51,000 nt of DNA from assembly GCA_003215355.1 (NCBI GenBank), contig QCKL01000001.1, positions 1 through 51,000 of the forward strand, read 5' to 3'. Position numbers and translations under genes: made by a program. The stretch comes from Prochlorococcus sp. AG-409-O23 (GTDB lineage Bacteria > Cyanobacteriota > Cyanobacteriia > PCC-6307 > Cyanobiaceae). The notes under the pieces were generated by a model. That model made no database searches and had not been told where the DNA came from. It was given only the letters and a program-made list of their open reading frames with translations. Shown piece by piece: positions 1 through 9,238 of the stretch (position 1 is the first letter of the stretch; each line of letters begins with the position of its first letter).

Positions 1-2
1 GG

Positions 3-713
3 GTATTACTAGTCGGTCCTCAAGGCACTGGCAAATCATTAACTGCCAAAGCTATTGCCCACAGCTGGTCTATGCCCCTACTAAGGCTTGATGTAGGGAG
101 GCTTTTTGCAGGTCTTGTTGGTGCAAGTGAAGCCCGAACCAGAGAGACTATTCAGCGTGCAGAAGCAATGGCACCATGTGTCCTCTGGATAGATGAAATA
201 GACAAAGGATTTGGAGGTGATGCACGTAGTGACGGTGGAACAAGTCAGCGAGTGCTTGCGAATGTTCTCACCTGGATGGCAGAAAAGACTTCTGCAGTAT
301 TTGTAGTTGCAACAGCAAATGGAGTGGAACGTCTTCCAGGCGAACTACTGCGGAAAGGGCGTTTTGATGAAATTTTCATGCTTGATCTTCCAAGTATTGA
401 AGAGAGATTCAGTATTCTCAAATTGCATATTGACCAACGTCGTCCATCTCTAAGCCTTCCTCTCAATGCTGTGGTCGATCGCACTGAAGGATTTTCAGGA
501 GCCGAGCTAGAACAAACTGTTATTGAAGCGATGCATCTAGCATTCGCAGAAAGAAGAGAGCTAGAAGAAACCGATCTAATACTTGCTGCGACTCAACTTG
601 TTCCACTTTCAAGAACTGCTAAAGAACAACTCAACTCTTTGAAGGAATGGGCTTCCAGTGGAAGAGCCAGGCCTGCTTCAATAATTCTGAATAACTTCAT
701 AAACCCAGAGTAA
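3..713 (+). CDS. ycf46: AAA+ ATPase, Ycf46-like (5' end outside window)
   Basis: The reading frame is open from base 3, so the gene starts before the window and only its C-terminal ATPase part is seen. The first residues hold a Walker A motif (GPQGTGKS, bases 15-38). A Walker B (VLWIDEID, about bases 178-201) and the arginine-finger region (ELLRKGRFDEIF) follow, and then the small helical AAA lid. This order and sequence match the Ycf46/FtsH-like AAA family of cyanobacteria and plastids. In Synechocystis that family has been linked to photosynthesis and CO2 use, but its substrate is not settled. No zinc-protease domain follows the ATPase part, so it is not FtsH itself. It lies about 150 bases upstream of serS on the same strand. 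The assignment to the family is firm; the function is inferred. Confidence 0.85.
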   Translation, partial: VLLVGPQGTGKSLTAKAIAHSWSMPLLRLDVGRLFAGLVGASEARTRETIQRAEAMAPCVLWIDEIDKGFGGDARSDGGTSQRVLANVLTWMAEKTSAVFVVATANGVERLPGELLRKGRFDEIFMLDLPSIEERFSILKLHIDQRRPSLSLPLNAVVDRTEGFSGAELEQTVIEAMHLAFAERRELEETDLILAATQLVPLSRTAKEQLNSLKEWASSGRARPASIILNNFINPE

Positions 714-864
714 AGATTTCTTGACTCAACTATTGCCCCCTTTCCCAAAGCGATCTCCTGAAAACGACCTCTTACTAAAAAACTACGCAGACAAGTAATC
801 AAAAAAATCACTGGTTAGTTTGGGGCAGCAACACTTAGGCTTATTTTCTGACTTAGAGACCTTC

Positions 865-2142
865 GTGCTTGACCAGCGCTTGGTGCGTGAAAATCCCACT
901 CTTGTCACCAATGAATTGGGACGAAGGGGCTTGAATGTGGATTTAGCCCCTCTTCAACTTATTGCCGAGCAACAAAGAGAACTTGAGAGCCAGCGCAACA
1001 GTCTTCAAGGGGAAGGAAACCGAATAGGAAGAGAAGTGGGACAGCGCATAAAAAATGGAATAGATCCACAAGCAAACGAAATAAAAGCACTTCGAGATCA
1101 AGGCAACAAGATCAAGCAAAAGGTTGCCGTTCTTGAAGACAAAGAGAAGCTCATCTCAGCAAAACTGAAAGAACAACTTCTGAGCTTCCCCAATCTTCCT
1201 TCTGCCAAATGCCCCAATGGAAAGAGCGAGAAAGATAACCAAGTGCTTAGACAATGGGGCAACCCAATTCAGGAAACTTCTCTTCAAGAACATTGGGAGA
1301 TTGCGGAGCGACTCAAGCTTTTTGATATTGAGCGATCGGTCAGAATCTCTCAAAGCCGCTTTGTAACTCTCACAAACCATGGAGCACGATTAGAGAGAGC
1401 ATTAATCAACTTCATGCTCGATCTACATGCTTCAAAAGGATATAAAGAATTACTTCCTCCAGTTCTTGTAAACACGGCGAGTCTCACTGGGTCAGGTCAG
1501 CTACCAAAATTTGCAGAAGAAAGCTTCAAATGTGCCGATGACGACCTTTGGCTAACACCGACAGCAGAAGTTCCAGTCACATCGATGCATCGCAATGAAA
1601 TTATTCCTTCCAATCAACTTCCACTTAGATATGTTGCTTACAGCCCTTGCTTTCGACGTGAAGCTGGAAGCTATGGCAGAGATACTCGAGGCCTAATAAG
1701 GCTCCACCAATTCAACAAAATTGAGCTTTATTGGTTCGTACATCCTGAACACTCAGAGGCAGCTCATAATCAAATAACTGCAGACGCTGAAGCAGTCTTA
1801 CAAACACTAGAACTTCCCTATCGAGTTATAGAGCTCTGCACAGGTGATCTTGGCTTCTCCGCCTCTCGAACATTTGACCTTGAAGTGTGGCTCCCAGGTG
1901 CAGGAGCATTCAGAGAGATTTCTAGCTGCAGCTTATGTGGGGATTTCCAAGCAAGACGCTCAGCAATACGAACTAAAGAGGGGAAATCCACTCGTCTTGT
2001 GCATACCCTTAATGGAAGTGGTCTAGCGGTTGGCAGAACTATGGCTGCAATACTCGAGAACGGCCAACAAAAAGACGGGAGCGTAAAGCTTCCTGAAGTA
2101 TTGGTTCCTTACTTCGGTGCGAATCAATTGCCACCAGAATAA
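865..2142 (+). CDS. serS: Serine--tRNA ligase
   Basis: SerRS charges tRNA-Ser with serine and also provides Ser-tRNA for selenocysteine in organisms that use it. The protein has the N-terminal two-helix coiled-coil arm that grips the tRNA long arm (about residues 25-95). The class II catalytic core follows, with motif 2 ([14 protein letters not shown]) and motif 3 ([16 protein letters not shown]) near the C-terminus. The TxE serine-binding loop ([10 protein letters not shown]) is present. The frame can be extended upstream to a TTG at 820. I chose the GTG at 865 because the protein then begins [11 protein letters not shown], which is how family members begin; the length becomes 425 aa, the usual size. 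It is followed after 19 bases by rseP, so the two are probably cotranscribed. Confidence 0.96.
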   Translation: MLDQRLVRENPTLVTNELGRRGLNVDLAPLQLIAEQQRELESQRNSLQGEGNRIGREVGQRIKNGIDPQANEIKALRDQGNKIKQKVAVLEDKEKLISAKLKEQLLSFPNLPSAKCPNGKSEKDNQVLRQWGNPIQETSLQEHWEIAERLKLFDIERSVRISQSRFVTLTNHGARLERALINFMLDLHASKGYKELLPPVLVNTASLTGSGQLPKFAEESFKCADDDLWLTPTAEVPVTSMHRNEIIPSNQLPLRYVAYSPCFRREAGSYGRDTRGLIRLHQFNKIELYWFVHPEHSEAAHNQITADAEAVLQTLELPYRVIELCTGDLGFSASRTFDLEVWLPGAGAFREISSCSLCGDFQARRSAIRTKEGKSTRLVHTLNGSGLAVGRTMAAILENGQQKDGSVKLPEVLVPYFGANQLPPE

Positions 2143-2161
2143 ACCTAATAATTAATTATTA

Positions 2162-3247
2162 ATGAACGTACTTGCATCACTAGCGGTTTTAGGCCTTCTA
2201 ATCCTTTTTCATGAGGCCGGGCATTTTCTAGCCGCAATATCACAAGGGATTCGCGTTAATGGTTTCTCCATCGGATTTGGGCCTGCCTTAGTTAAGAAAG
2301 AATTTAAAGGGATAACCTTTGCGATAAGAGCTCTCCCATTAGGCGGATTCGTCTCTTTCCCTGATGACGATCAGGAAAGTAATGAAGTCCCTAAAGATGA
2401 CCCCAATTTGCTCCGCAACAGACCAATCCCTCAAAGAGCACTAGTAATTTCTGCTGGGGTCCTTGCAAATCTCTTCCTGGCTTGGATTGTCTTAATTGGT
2501 CAAGCGAGCTTCGTTGGCCTACCAAATCAACCAGATCCAGGAGTTCTGGTCATGTCAGTACAACCAAATGAGGTCGCGGCCAATGCTGGGCTCACATCTG
2601 GAGATCGAATAATGAGCGTAGATGGCATTCAACTGGGCAAAGGCCAAAAAGCAGTTGAGATGCTTGTAGAAAAAATTCAACATTCACCTGGGATAACCAT
2701 TCAGCTTGAACGCATTCGAAATGAGGAAGAGAGCAAAATCAGCATTACCCCATCTGAATATTTAGGGAATGGAAGAGTAGGTGCACAATTGCAACCAAAT
2801 GTATTAGGGAGCATCCGCCCTGCAAAGAACATAGGTGAAATCCTCCAATACTCAGACAACCAATTTCTTGATCTTCTAGGTCGCACCATCAAGGGCTACC
2901 AAGGCTTAATAACTAACTTCGGCTCTACAGCAAAGCAGATAAGCGGCCCAGTAAAGATTGTGGAAATTGGCGCCCAATTATCAGAGCAAGGAGGTTCAGG
3001 GCTTGTCCTTTTTGCAGCATTGGTATCAATAAATCTTGCTGTCCTCAATTCATTACCTCTCCCTTTGCTTGATGGAGGGCAACTGGCTTTACTTTTAATT
3101 GAAGGTGTTCGAGGACGACCAATACCAGAAAGAATTCAACTTGCATTCATGCAATCTGGGCTTCTTCTCCTAGTAGGACTAAGTGTTGTACTAATAATTC
3201 GAGATACAAGCCAACTTTCAATGGTGCAACAACTTATAAATCCCTAA
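2162..3247 (+). CDS. rseP: Site-2 protease family zinc metalloprotease (RseP)
   Basis: An intramembrane metalloprotease that cuts membrane-bound regulators, such as anti-sigma factors, within the bilayer. The zinc-binding HEAGH motif is at residues 17-21 in the first membrane helix. A PDZ domain occupies about residues 120-195, with NAGLTSGDRIMSVDG as its most recognisable part. The second catalytic motif (NSLPLPLLDGGQ) is near residue 300, followed by a final hydrophobic helix. The 361-aa length fits cyanobacterial RseP proteins with one PDZ domain. It starts 19 bases after serS, suggesting a shared transcript. The natural substrate in this organism cannot be read from the sequence. Confidence 0.93.
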   Translation: MNVLASLAVLGLLILFHEAGHFLAAISQGIRVNGFSIGFGPALVKKEFKGITFAIRALPLGGFVSFPDDDQESNEVPKDDPNLLRNRPIPQRALVISAGVLANLFLAWIVLIGQASFVGLPNQPDPGVLVMSVQPNEVAANAGLTSGDRIMSVDGIQLGKGQKAVEMLVEKIQHSPGITIQLERIRNEEESKISITPSEYLGNGRVGAQLQPNVLGSIRPAKNIGEILQYSDNQFLDLLGRTIKGYQGLITNFGSTAKQISGPVKIVEIGAQLSEQGGSGLVLFAALVSINLAVLNSLPLPLLDGGQLALLLIEGVRGRPIPERIQLAFMQSGLLLLVGLSVVLIIRDTSQLSMVQQLINP

Positions 3248-3252
3248 AAACA

Positions 3253-3287
3253 AAGGCATTTCATTGGCCTTGTCAAAAGTTTTTGAC
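3253..3287 (+). terminator. Possible weak terminator after rseP
   Basis: A short stem, AAGGC paired with GCCTT (3253-3271), lies just after the rseP stop and precedes a T run. The T run is itself inside a perfect palindrome, GTCAAAA-GT-TTTTGAC (3272-3287). The stem is only five base pairs, so termination strength is doubtful. Confidence 0.4.
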
Positions 3288-3404
3288 CAACCCACACAGA
3301 ACCTCTCGATGGCCTGCGATCCACATGAATTCCAAATCGCATTTTTAATCAATTACCTGAAGAGTTAATATTCAAGACGGTTCAAAACAAAAGCAAGCCG
3401 CCGC

Positions 3405-3707
3405 ATGGCCAAAAAGTCAATGATCGCGCGTGATGTAAAGCGCAAAAAACTAGTAGAACGTTACGCGGCTAAGCGAACAGCTCTCCTAGAGGCATTCAAT
3501 GCGGCCAAAGATCCGATGCAGCGACTTGAGATTCATAGGAAAATCCAGGCCTTACCAAGGAATAGTGCTCCTAACAGAATCAGAAACCGTTGCTGGGCAA
3601 CAGGAAAGCCTCGAGGTGTTTATAGGGATTTTGGACTATGCAGAAATCAACTCCGTGAACGTGCCCACAAAGGAGAACTCCCAGGAGTTGTTAAGTCCAG
3701 CTGGTAA
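3405..3707 (+). CDS. rpsN: 30S ribosomal protein S14
   Basis: A small-subunit protein that binds 16S rRNA in the head of the 30S particle. The 100-aa length and the C-terminal block [20 protein letters not shown] followed by [17 protein letters not shown] are typical of S14. It lacks the paired CxxC zinc motif, so it is the long, zinc-independent form usual in cyanobacteria and plastids. The N-terminus ([13 protein letters not shown]) is standard. It stands alone between rseP and pnp and has its own terminator-like hairpin at 3754-3789, which suggests an independent transcript. Confidence 0.97.
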   Translation: MAKKSMIARDVKRKKLVERYAAKRTALLEAFNAAKDPMQRLEIHRKIQALPRNSAPNRIRNRCWATGKPRGVYRDFGLCRNQLRERAHKGELPGVVKSSW

Positions 3708-3753
3708 GAACTATCCCCATTCGAAAAATTCCATATTTCAGCCATATCAAAAC

Positions 3754-3789
3754 CAAGGGTGGTAACTAAAGTGCCTCCCTTGTTTTTTT
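3754..3789 (+). terminator. Rho-independent terminator downstream of rpsN
   Basis: CAAGGG (3754-3759) pairs with CCCTTG (3777-3782). One mismatch and a further GG/CC pair extend the stem inward, and seven T residues follow directly. It lies between the rpsN stop and the pnp start. Confidence 0.75.
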
Positions 3790-3886
3790 GGTTTTCAACG
3801 CACTAAATAGAACCAAATCAAATTTTCTGCTTGAGTCTGGCCAATCAAGTGCAAGAATGTTGATAGACAAAAAGACATAAGAACAC

Positions 3887-6052
3887 GTGCAAGGTCAGAC
3901 AACGTCGGTCTCCTTTGATGGTCGGGAGATAAGGCTGACGACAGGGCGATATGCGCCACAGGCCGGAGGTTCAGTGCTTTTGGAGTGCGGTGACACCGCA
4001 GTCCTAGTTACTGCAACACAATCTTCAGGCAGAGAGGGGATTGACTTTCTCCCTCTTATTTGTGACTACGAGGAGCGACTCTATGCAGCTGGTCGCATCC
4101 CTGGAAGCTTCATGCGTCGAGAAGGTCGACCACCAGAGCGAGCGACTCTTATCTCCCGACTTATAGACAGGCCCATGAGGCCTCTCTTCCCTGGATGGAT
4201 GAGAGATGACATTCAAGTGGTTGCAACATGTTTATCGCTAGATGAACGCGTACCTGCTGATGTACTTGCTGTTACTGGTGCATCAATGGCAACTTTGCTT
4301 GCCAAAATCCCTTTCCTGGGACCAATGGCAGCAGTTCGGGTAGGCCTATTGGGCGATGATTTTGTTCTTAATCCAAGCTATAGAGAAATTGAACGAGGTG
4401 ATCTTGATTTAGTTGTAGCTGGAACTCCTGATGGAGTAGTTATGGTTGAAGCTGGAGCAAACCAGCTAACAGAACAAGATGTAATCGAAGCAATCGACTT
4501 TGGCTATGAAGCAGTCACTGAGCTAATCAAAGCTCAGCAATCAATTCTTAAAGAAGCAGGAATAGATCAAGTCCGCCCAGAGGAACCTGTATTAGACAAC
4601 ACTCTGCCGAGTTACCTAGAAAAAAATTGCAGTAAGGCAATAGGAGAAGTTCTTAAACAATTCGAACAAACTAAAGAAGAAAGAGACACCAAGCTTGATG
4701 CAATTAAAACAGGAGCTTCTGAATCGATTGAATCACTCAAAGAAGACAACTCAGTGCGCAAAGCTGTCTCTCTAAATAGCAAGTTACTTAGTACAAGCTT
4801 TAAAGCATTGACAAAGAAATTAATGCGTGAGCAGATCATCAAGGAAGGTAAAAGAGTAGATGGCAGGAAGTTAGATGAAGTCCGAAAGATTGATGCAGCA
4901 GCAGGTGTTTTACCAAAACGAGTTCACGGTTCAGGTCTCTTCCAGAGAGGCCTTACGCAAGTCCTTTCTACTGCGACATTGGGCACACCTAGCGATGCAC
5001 AAGAGATGGATGATTTGAATCCAAATACAGAAAAGACTTATCTTCACCACTACAATTTCCCCCCATTTTCTGTAGGAGAAACACGCCCTATGCGATCACC
5101 AGGTCGTAGAGAGATTGGTCATGGGGCCTTAGCAGAAAGGGCAATTATTCCTGTTTTGCCTGCCAAAGACACATTCCCTTATGTATTACGGGTAGTCAGT
5201 GAAGTACTCAGCTCAAATGGTTCTACTTCAATGGGCTCAGTTTGTGGAAGCACTCTTGCCCTTATGGATGCAGGAGTTCCACTGAAAGCTCCTGTAAGTG
5301 GAGCAGCAATGGGATTAATTAAAGAGGGGAAAGAAGTCAAAATCCTTACCGATATTCAAGGCATTGAAGACTTCCTTGGAGACATGGACTTCAAAGTTGC
5401 TGGTACCGAGAAGGGGATAACAGCTCTTCAGATGGATATGAAAATCACTGGCTTACCAGTTGCAGTAGTTACCGAAGCCATAAATCAAGCTCGGCCAGCA
5501 AGAATGCACATATTAGAAAAGATGTTAGAAGCCATTGAATCTCCCCGGGAAAGCCTCTCCCCTCATGCTCCACGCTTACTTAGCTTCCGAATAGACCCTG
5601 AACTAATTGGAACTGTCATTGGCCCTGGGGGGCGAACAATCAAAGGGATAACAGAGCGAACTAATACAAAGATCGACATTGAAGACGGAGGTATCGTCAC
5701 CATTGCTTCTCACGATGGTGCGGCGGCAGAAGAAGCTCAACGAATAATCGAAGGGCTTACCAGAAAGGTCAATGAAGGAGAAGTCTTCACCGGTTCAATC
5801 ACAAGGATTATTCCTATAGGTGCTTTTGTTGAGATACTTCCAGGCAAAGAGGGAATGATTCATATATCCCAACTTTCAGAAGCACGAGTAGAAAAAGTCG
5901 AAGATGTTGTAAAGGTTGGGGACGAAGTAACAGTAAGAGTTAGGGAAATCGATAACCGAGGCCGCATTAATCTGACCTTAAGAGGTGTGCCTCAGAATGG
6001 CGAAGATACTCAACATGAACCGTCTCCAACTCCCGTTGCTCCACTTATGTAA
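3887..6052 (+). CDS. pnp: Polyribonucleotide nucleotidyltransferase (PNPase)
   Basis: A phosphorolytic 3'-5' exoribonuclease; in cyanobacteria it can also add heteropolymeric tails to RNA. Domains in order are the first RNase PH core (about residues 1-230), an alpha-helical linker (230-320), the second, catalytic RNase PH core (about 320-545, with the phosphate-binding [20 protein letters not shown] region), a KH domain with the [11 protein letters not shown] signature, and a C-terminal S1 domain ([20 protein letters not shown]). Length is 721 aa, normal for the family. The start is a GTG at 3887, giving [15 protein letters not shown]. It faces cysQ and the two share a terminator-like hairpin. 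Confidence 0.97.
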   Translation: MQGQTTSVSFDGREIRLTTGRYAPQAGGSVLLECGDTAVLVTATQSSGREGIDFLPLICDYEERLYAAGRIPGSFMRREGRPPERATLISRLIDRPMRPLFPGWMRDDIQVVATCLSLDERVPADVLAVTGASMATLLAKIPFLGPMAAVRVGLLGDDFVLNPSYREIERGDLDLVVAGTPDGVVMVEAGANQLTEQDVIEAIDFGYEAVTELIKAQQSILKEAGIDQVRPEEPVLDNTLPSYLEKNCSKAIGEVLKQFEQTKEERDTKLDAIKTGASESIESLKEDNSVRKAVSLNSKLLSTSFKALTKKLMREQIIKEGKRVDGRKLDEVRKIDAAAGVLPKRVHGSGLFQRGLTQVLSTATLGTPSDAQEMDDLNPNTEKTYLHHYNFPPFSVGETRPMRSPGRREIGHGALAERAIIPVLPAKDTFPYVLRVVSEVLSSNGSTSMGSVCGSTLALMDAGVPLKAPVSGAAMGLIKEGKEVKILTDIQGIEDFLGDMDFKVAGTEKGITALQMDMKITGLPVAVVTEAINQARPARMHILEKMLEAIESPRESLSPHAPRLLSFRIDPELIGTVIGPGGRTIKGITERTNTKIDIEDGGIVTIASHDGAAAEEAQRIIEGLTRKVNEGEVFTGSITRIIPIGAFVEILPGKEGMIHISQLSEARVEKVEDVVKVGDEVTVRVREIDNRGRINLTLRGVPQNGEDTQHEPSPTPVAPLM

Positions 6053-6067
6053 TTCCAAAATATGAAC

Positions 6068-6103
6068 TGATAGACCATCAAACTTCAAATTGAGGGTCTA
6101 TCA
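6068..6103. terminator. Bidirectional terminator-like hairpin between pnp and cysQ
   Basis: TGATAGACC (6068-6076) pairs perfectly with GGTCTATCA (6095-6103). After one mismatch the stem continues as TCAA/TTGA with an eight-base loop. On the plus strand a T-rich stretch follows. The cysQ stop codon (6078-6080) lies inside the hairpin, so it overlaps the end of that gene. It is well placed to end both convergent genes. Confidence 0.65.
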
Positions 6104-6995
6104 ACTTTATTTTCTTCAAAACTTCCTTGCAAAGCTGATCATGGGCCTTTCCATGGCTGGCTATCAAGCATCCCTTTTGACGAATGTCTCCAGTGTTGTA
6201 TGTAAGTTCCTGTCCATCAGCATGAGTAAATCTTCCTCCAGCAGCTAAAAGCACTGCTTGAGGAGCTGCCATATCCCAATCTTTAGGAGCACTAATTCCT
6301 GAGAGAGAGACATAAAGGTCTGCCTCACCTCTCAAGATTGTGGCAATCTTGCATCCAACACTCCCAATAGTCTTACTACCTGCAAGAGAAAGGCTAGATA
6401 GCAACTCCTCAAGCCTGCTATCTCTGTGATTCCTACTAGCAACAATAATTAAGTCTTGAATCTTACTTCGTTGACTAAATCGAACAGGAGATTTCCTGCC
6501 AAGTCGATCCTCACACCAAGCACCAAAACCAACTAAACCAAACCAAAGCTCTTCAACTTCTGGCAAGAGCACAACACCTAGCAAAGGTGTATTCCCTTTG
6601 ACGAGTGCTAAGTGAACAGCGTATTCTCCTGTCCCTTGAAGAAAATCTTTAGTCCCATCTAAAGGGTCAAGAACCCATAACCATTCTGAATCAATTGGCG
6701 AATCTTCAATAAGCTGATCTTTGGAAGTCTCCTCACTCAAAAGTTCCCAGTTAGCTGAAGGATATTGAGACTTCAATCCATCTAATAAAAAGTGATTAAC
6801 TGCGAGGTCTGCCGCAGAGACTGGTCCCTCTCCACCATCACGAACATTCAGCGCTCTTGGGAAACCAAAGGGAGGTTTCTCACCTCTGGCGTAGGCCAAA
6901 AGTATGTCTGCTGCGCCCCAACTAAGGTGCCTAAGGCACCTTAGGAGATCTTCCCAATCGACACCTCCAGGAAGAACAGGTGAACTAGGCATCAT
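6078..6995 (-). CDS. cysQ: 3'(2'),5'-bisphosphate nucleotidase (CysQ family)
   Basis: Expected to hydrolyse 3'-phosphoadenosine 5'-phosphate (PAP) to AMP and phosphate, clearing a by-product of sulfate assimilation. It belongs to the inositol-monophosphatase fold. The metal-binding motif WVLDPLDGTKDFLQG is near residues 107-121, the upstream Glu is in LLSEET, and the C-terminal KDWDMAAPQAVLLAAGG supplies the last metal ligand (WD). The 305 aa are a usual size. Two Met codons are consecutive at the start. If the first is used, its codon overlaps the rsmI start codon on the other strand; if the second is used the genes just miss each other. A general inositol phosphatase is the main alternative. 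Confidence 0.88.
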   Translation of the reverse strand: MMPSSPVLPGGVDWEDLLRCLRHLSWGAADILLAYARGEKPPFGFPRALNVRDGGEGPVSAADLAVNHFLLDGLKSQYPSANWELLSEETSKDQLIEDSPIDSEWLWVLDPLDGTKDFLQGTGEYAVHLALVKGNTPLLGVVLLPEVEELWFGLVGFGAWCEDRLGRKSPVRFSQRSKIQDLIIVASRNHRDSRLEELLSSLSLAGSKTIGSVGCKIATILRGEADLYVSLSGISAPKDWDMAAPQAVLLAAGGRFTHADGQELTYNTGDIRQKGCLIASHGKAHDQLCKEVLKKIKLIDPQFEV

Positions 6996-7890
6996 GAATT
7001 TCGAAGAAAAAGAGATTTTGAATCAACGCCTTGAGCCCGCCTCAGGTGTTCTCTATGTAGTTGGAACACCAATAGGCAACCTTGGGGATCTTTCTCCTAG
7101 AGCAAAATCCCTCCTCAAGAACGTCTCAGCAATTGCATGCGAGGACACTCGCCATAGTGGGCAGCTTTTACGTGGCTTGGGTACGACGACAACTCCTCTC
7201 ATCAGCTTTCATACACATAACATCCAGAGCCGCATTCCCAAACTTCTTGCATTGCTAAAGAATGGCGAAAGTCTTGCCCTAATTAGTGATGCAGGACTTC
7301 CAGGGATCAGTGATCCAGGGGAAGAGCTTGTCTGCGCAGCCAGGACAGAGGGACTAAGCGTAATCTGCATACCTGGTCCATGTGCCGCGACTACTGCCCT
7401 TGTAACTAGTGGTTTACCAAGCAACAGATTTTGCTTTGAAGGGTTTCTTCCATCAAAAGCTAAAGATAGAAAGCAGCGTTTATCAATGATCGTCTACGAA
7501 CAAAGGACCACAATTATTTACGAGGCGCCTCATAGACTATTGAAGTTGCTTCATGAACTTATCGAGCTATGTGGAGAAGGGAGGCCATTGCTCGTAGCTC
7601 GTGAATTAACCAAGCGATATGAAGAACAAATTGGCCCCAATATTGGAGCGGTAATAAAGCATTTCATGAAAAACAAACCCAAAGGGGAATGCACACTTGT
7701 ACTCGGAGGCGCCACCTCAATAGAGAATGAACAGTTAAGCTCCTCAGAATTAATAGACAAGATGCAAATGCTTATAAAAAATGGAGCAAGTTCAAATGAA
7801 GCCGCAAGAAAACTAGCTGAAGAAACAGTTCACTCCAAAAGGTTCCTCTATAATCTTTTACACAAAACTGCCCAGCCTGATTCCCCGTAA
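6994..7890 (+). CDS. rsmI: 16S rRNA (cytidine(1402)-2'-O)-methyltransferase
   Basis: RsmI adds the 2'-O-methyl group to C1402 of 16S rRNA in the decoding centre, using S-adenosylmethionine. The tetrapyrrole-methylase-like fold is evident from GVLYVVGTPIGNLGDLSPRA at the N-terminus, the CEDTRHSGQLL motif, the LISDAGLPGISDPGEELV segment and the GPCAATTALVTSGLP loop. The frame is open upstream to 6904, but that part lies antisense to cysQ. The ATG at 6994 gives the usual short leader before the conserved block, with an AGG six bases before it. The C-terminal tail (about residues 235-298) is the usual helical extension. Confidence 0.95.
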   Translation: MNFEEKEILNQRLEPASGVLYVVGTPIGNLGDLSPRAKSLLKNVSAIACEDTRHSGQLLRGLGTTTTPLISFHTHNIQSRIPKLLALLKNGESLALISDAGLPGISDPGEELVCAARTEGLSVICIPGPCAATTALVTSGLPSNRFCFEGFLPSKAKDRKQRLSMIVYEQRTTIIYEAPHRLLKLLHELIELCGEGRPLLVARELTKRYEEQIGPNIGAVIKHFMKNKPKGECTLVLGGATSIENEQLSSSELIDKMQMLIKNGASSNEAARKLAEETVHSKRFLYNLLHKTAQPDSP

Positions 7891-7935
7891 ACTTTAGTAA
7901 AAGGCAAGTTAAGTTCAACTTTTCCCGAGAAAATT

Positions 7936-8160
7936 GTGACCAAGCTCAAACTTCTGACAATCAATCTTGCTAGCGGGATATTGCTACTTTTGGTGCTTTG
8001 TCTAGGATCTCAGAATCTAAAAGATCGTCATAACCTTAAGCTTGGAGTAGCAACTACTGCACCACTCCCTTCTGGCTTTTTGATAGGAATCTCAATCGTT
8101 ATAGGAGTAATAAGTGGAGGTTTTACAACCACTCTTCTCATTCCACCGCCTCGCTCATAA
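7936..8160 (+). CDS. Small two-helix membrane protein, unknown function
   Basis: A 74-aa protein starting at a GTG. It has two hydrophobic segments, about residues 5-24 and 44-68, joined by a short charged loop (SQNLKDRHNLKL). The pattern of two helices with a Gly-rich second helix resembles small LapA-domain-like membrane proteins, but I cannot assign it with confidence. Its last six bases overlap the end of the convergent HTH gene. It follows rsmI by 45 bases and may be cotranscribed. No function is proposed. Confidence 0.65.
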   Translation: MTKLKLLTINLASGILLLLVLCLGSQNLKDRHNLKLGVATTAPLPSGFLIGISIVIGVISGGFTTTLLIPPPRS

Positions 8161-9024
8161 AGAATTGCCTTGTCCAGATAGGGACGAGGTTTCCAACAAC
8201 AAAGATATCAACAAGCCTTCTAGCACTAAATGAGTAATTCCTCGGGCTTTCAAATAAGGAAGCGATAATTCAAACACTGAAGTGTCAGGTACTTTTATAA
8301 CCCTTTGACTACGGCCGCAATGTCTCTTTGCAGAACGTTGGTTAGGAAATAGGCAAAGCGCTTTAAGCTCAAGTTGGTCGTCATTTAGAGAGCCAAGTTC
8401 AGGGAAATCCTTCAGTGCTCTTATGTCAAGTTCAACAGTCTTATCAACCAACATATAAACACTCACAGGTAAAACTCCTTTTGATAATTGTTTACATGCG
8501 ACCTCATTTCTATCACTAAATGTAAATCCGGAATTAAGAGGCACAACCTCTTGAAAATCACAAGAAGACTGGCTCTCAATATCACAGCCTTCTTCATCAG
8601 CAGATTCCTCTACTGATGAAGAAGAAAAGTCATCTGCATCATCAAGAGCAAGTGGACCAGAGCGATCTTCATCTAAATCAATTTCTTCAGCCTTGCCATT
8701 AAGTCCTGAATGTTCAGCTGCAATGCTTCCCTTATCAGCATTAGTGGCCAAAGCTGACTTGAATTCTTCATCTTCAGATCTCGATTGAAGCTGGTCCAGT
8801 TGATCGCTCCTAGCGCCTGAAATATGCGAATTCAAAAGCCCTCCTCTATTTCTGACAGCCTTTAAAGTCAAATACTCTTCTTCGGACAACAAAGCTTTTA
8901 CAGTCCTGTTTACAGTGTTCGCGCTACAACCAAATTCCTCAGCAAGACTTGTTGTGGATTTACCAGATCGGTATCCCTCCAGAATTTCCCTCTTCTGGTT
9001 GTCTTTAAGCCTTGCTGCCACCAT
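8155..9024 (-). CDS. HTH-domain protein with acidic linker, unknown function
   Basis: A 289-aa protein in three parts. Residues about 1-45 form a resolvase/Hin-like helix-turn-helix (KSTTSLAEEFGCSANTVNRT), so DNA binding is likely. Residues about 65-165 are a low-complexity, strongly acidic Ser/Glu/Asp linker. Residues about 180-289 are an ordered-looking domain, with phrases such as VYMLVDKTVELDIRALKDFP and a basic stretch RSAKRHCGRSQRVIKV, that I do not recognise. The architecture suggests a chromosome- or transcription-related DNA-binding protein; that is inference. The gene lies between a small membrane protein and tRNA-Arg, with its start about 67 bases from the tRNA on the other strand. 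It overlaps its convergent neighbour by six bases. Confidence 0.75.
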   Translation of the reverse strand: MVAARLKDNQKREILEGYRSGKSTTSLAEEFGCSANTVNRTVKALLSEEEYLTLKAVRNRGGLLNSHISGARSDQLDQLQSRSEDEEFKSALATNADKGSIAAEHSGLNGKAEEIDLDEDRSGPLALDDADDFSSSSVEESADEEGCDIESQSSCDFQEVVPLNSGFTFSDRNEVACKQLSKGVLPVSVYMLVDKTVELDIRALKDFPELGSLNDDQLELKALCLFPNQRSAKRHCGRSQRVIKVPDTSVFELSLPYLKARGITHLVLEGLLISLLLETSSLSGQGNSL

Positions 9025-9091
9025 CTAATGCAATCTCACAGCATCTAACCTTAGGCGGTCTGGCGGACAATGACTGTCAAATTGCCTTACT

Positions 9092-9165
9092 GCTCCCTTA
9101 GCTCAGCTGGATAGAGCAGCTGCCTTCTAAGCAGCCGGTCGTTGGTTCGAATCCAACAGGGGGCG
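9092..9165 (+). tRNA. tRNA-Arg (anticodon TCT)
   Basis: A complete cloverleaf can be drawn. The acceptor GCTCCCT pairs with AGGGGGC with one G-T pair. The D arm is GCTCAGCTGGATAGAGC, the anticodon stem GCTGC/GCAGC holds loop CTTCTAA with anticodon TCT, and the T arm is GTTGG-TTCGAAT-CCAAC. The discriminator base is G and the 3' CCA is not encoded. The anticodon reads AGA (Arg). No integrase or duplicated 3' end is seen nearby. Confidence 0.97.
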
Positions 9166-9238
9166 TTAGCAAATCTTTTAAAAAGAACTTTGGCACCACT
9201 TATAGGTGAAAAAGTCTCAGTCAGGTCAATTTTAAAAA

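Noticed and set aside
6904..6993. Upstream extension of rsmI by 30 codons
   Set aside because: It is antisense to cysQ, lacks family similarity and the ATG at 6994 gives the expected protein.
9092..9165. tRNA-Arg as an integration site
   Set aside because: No integrase, no repeated tRNA 3' end and normal housekeeping genes on both sides.
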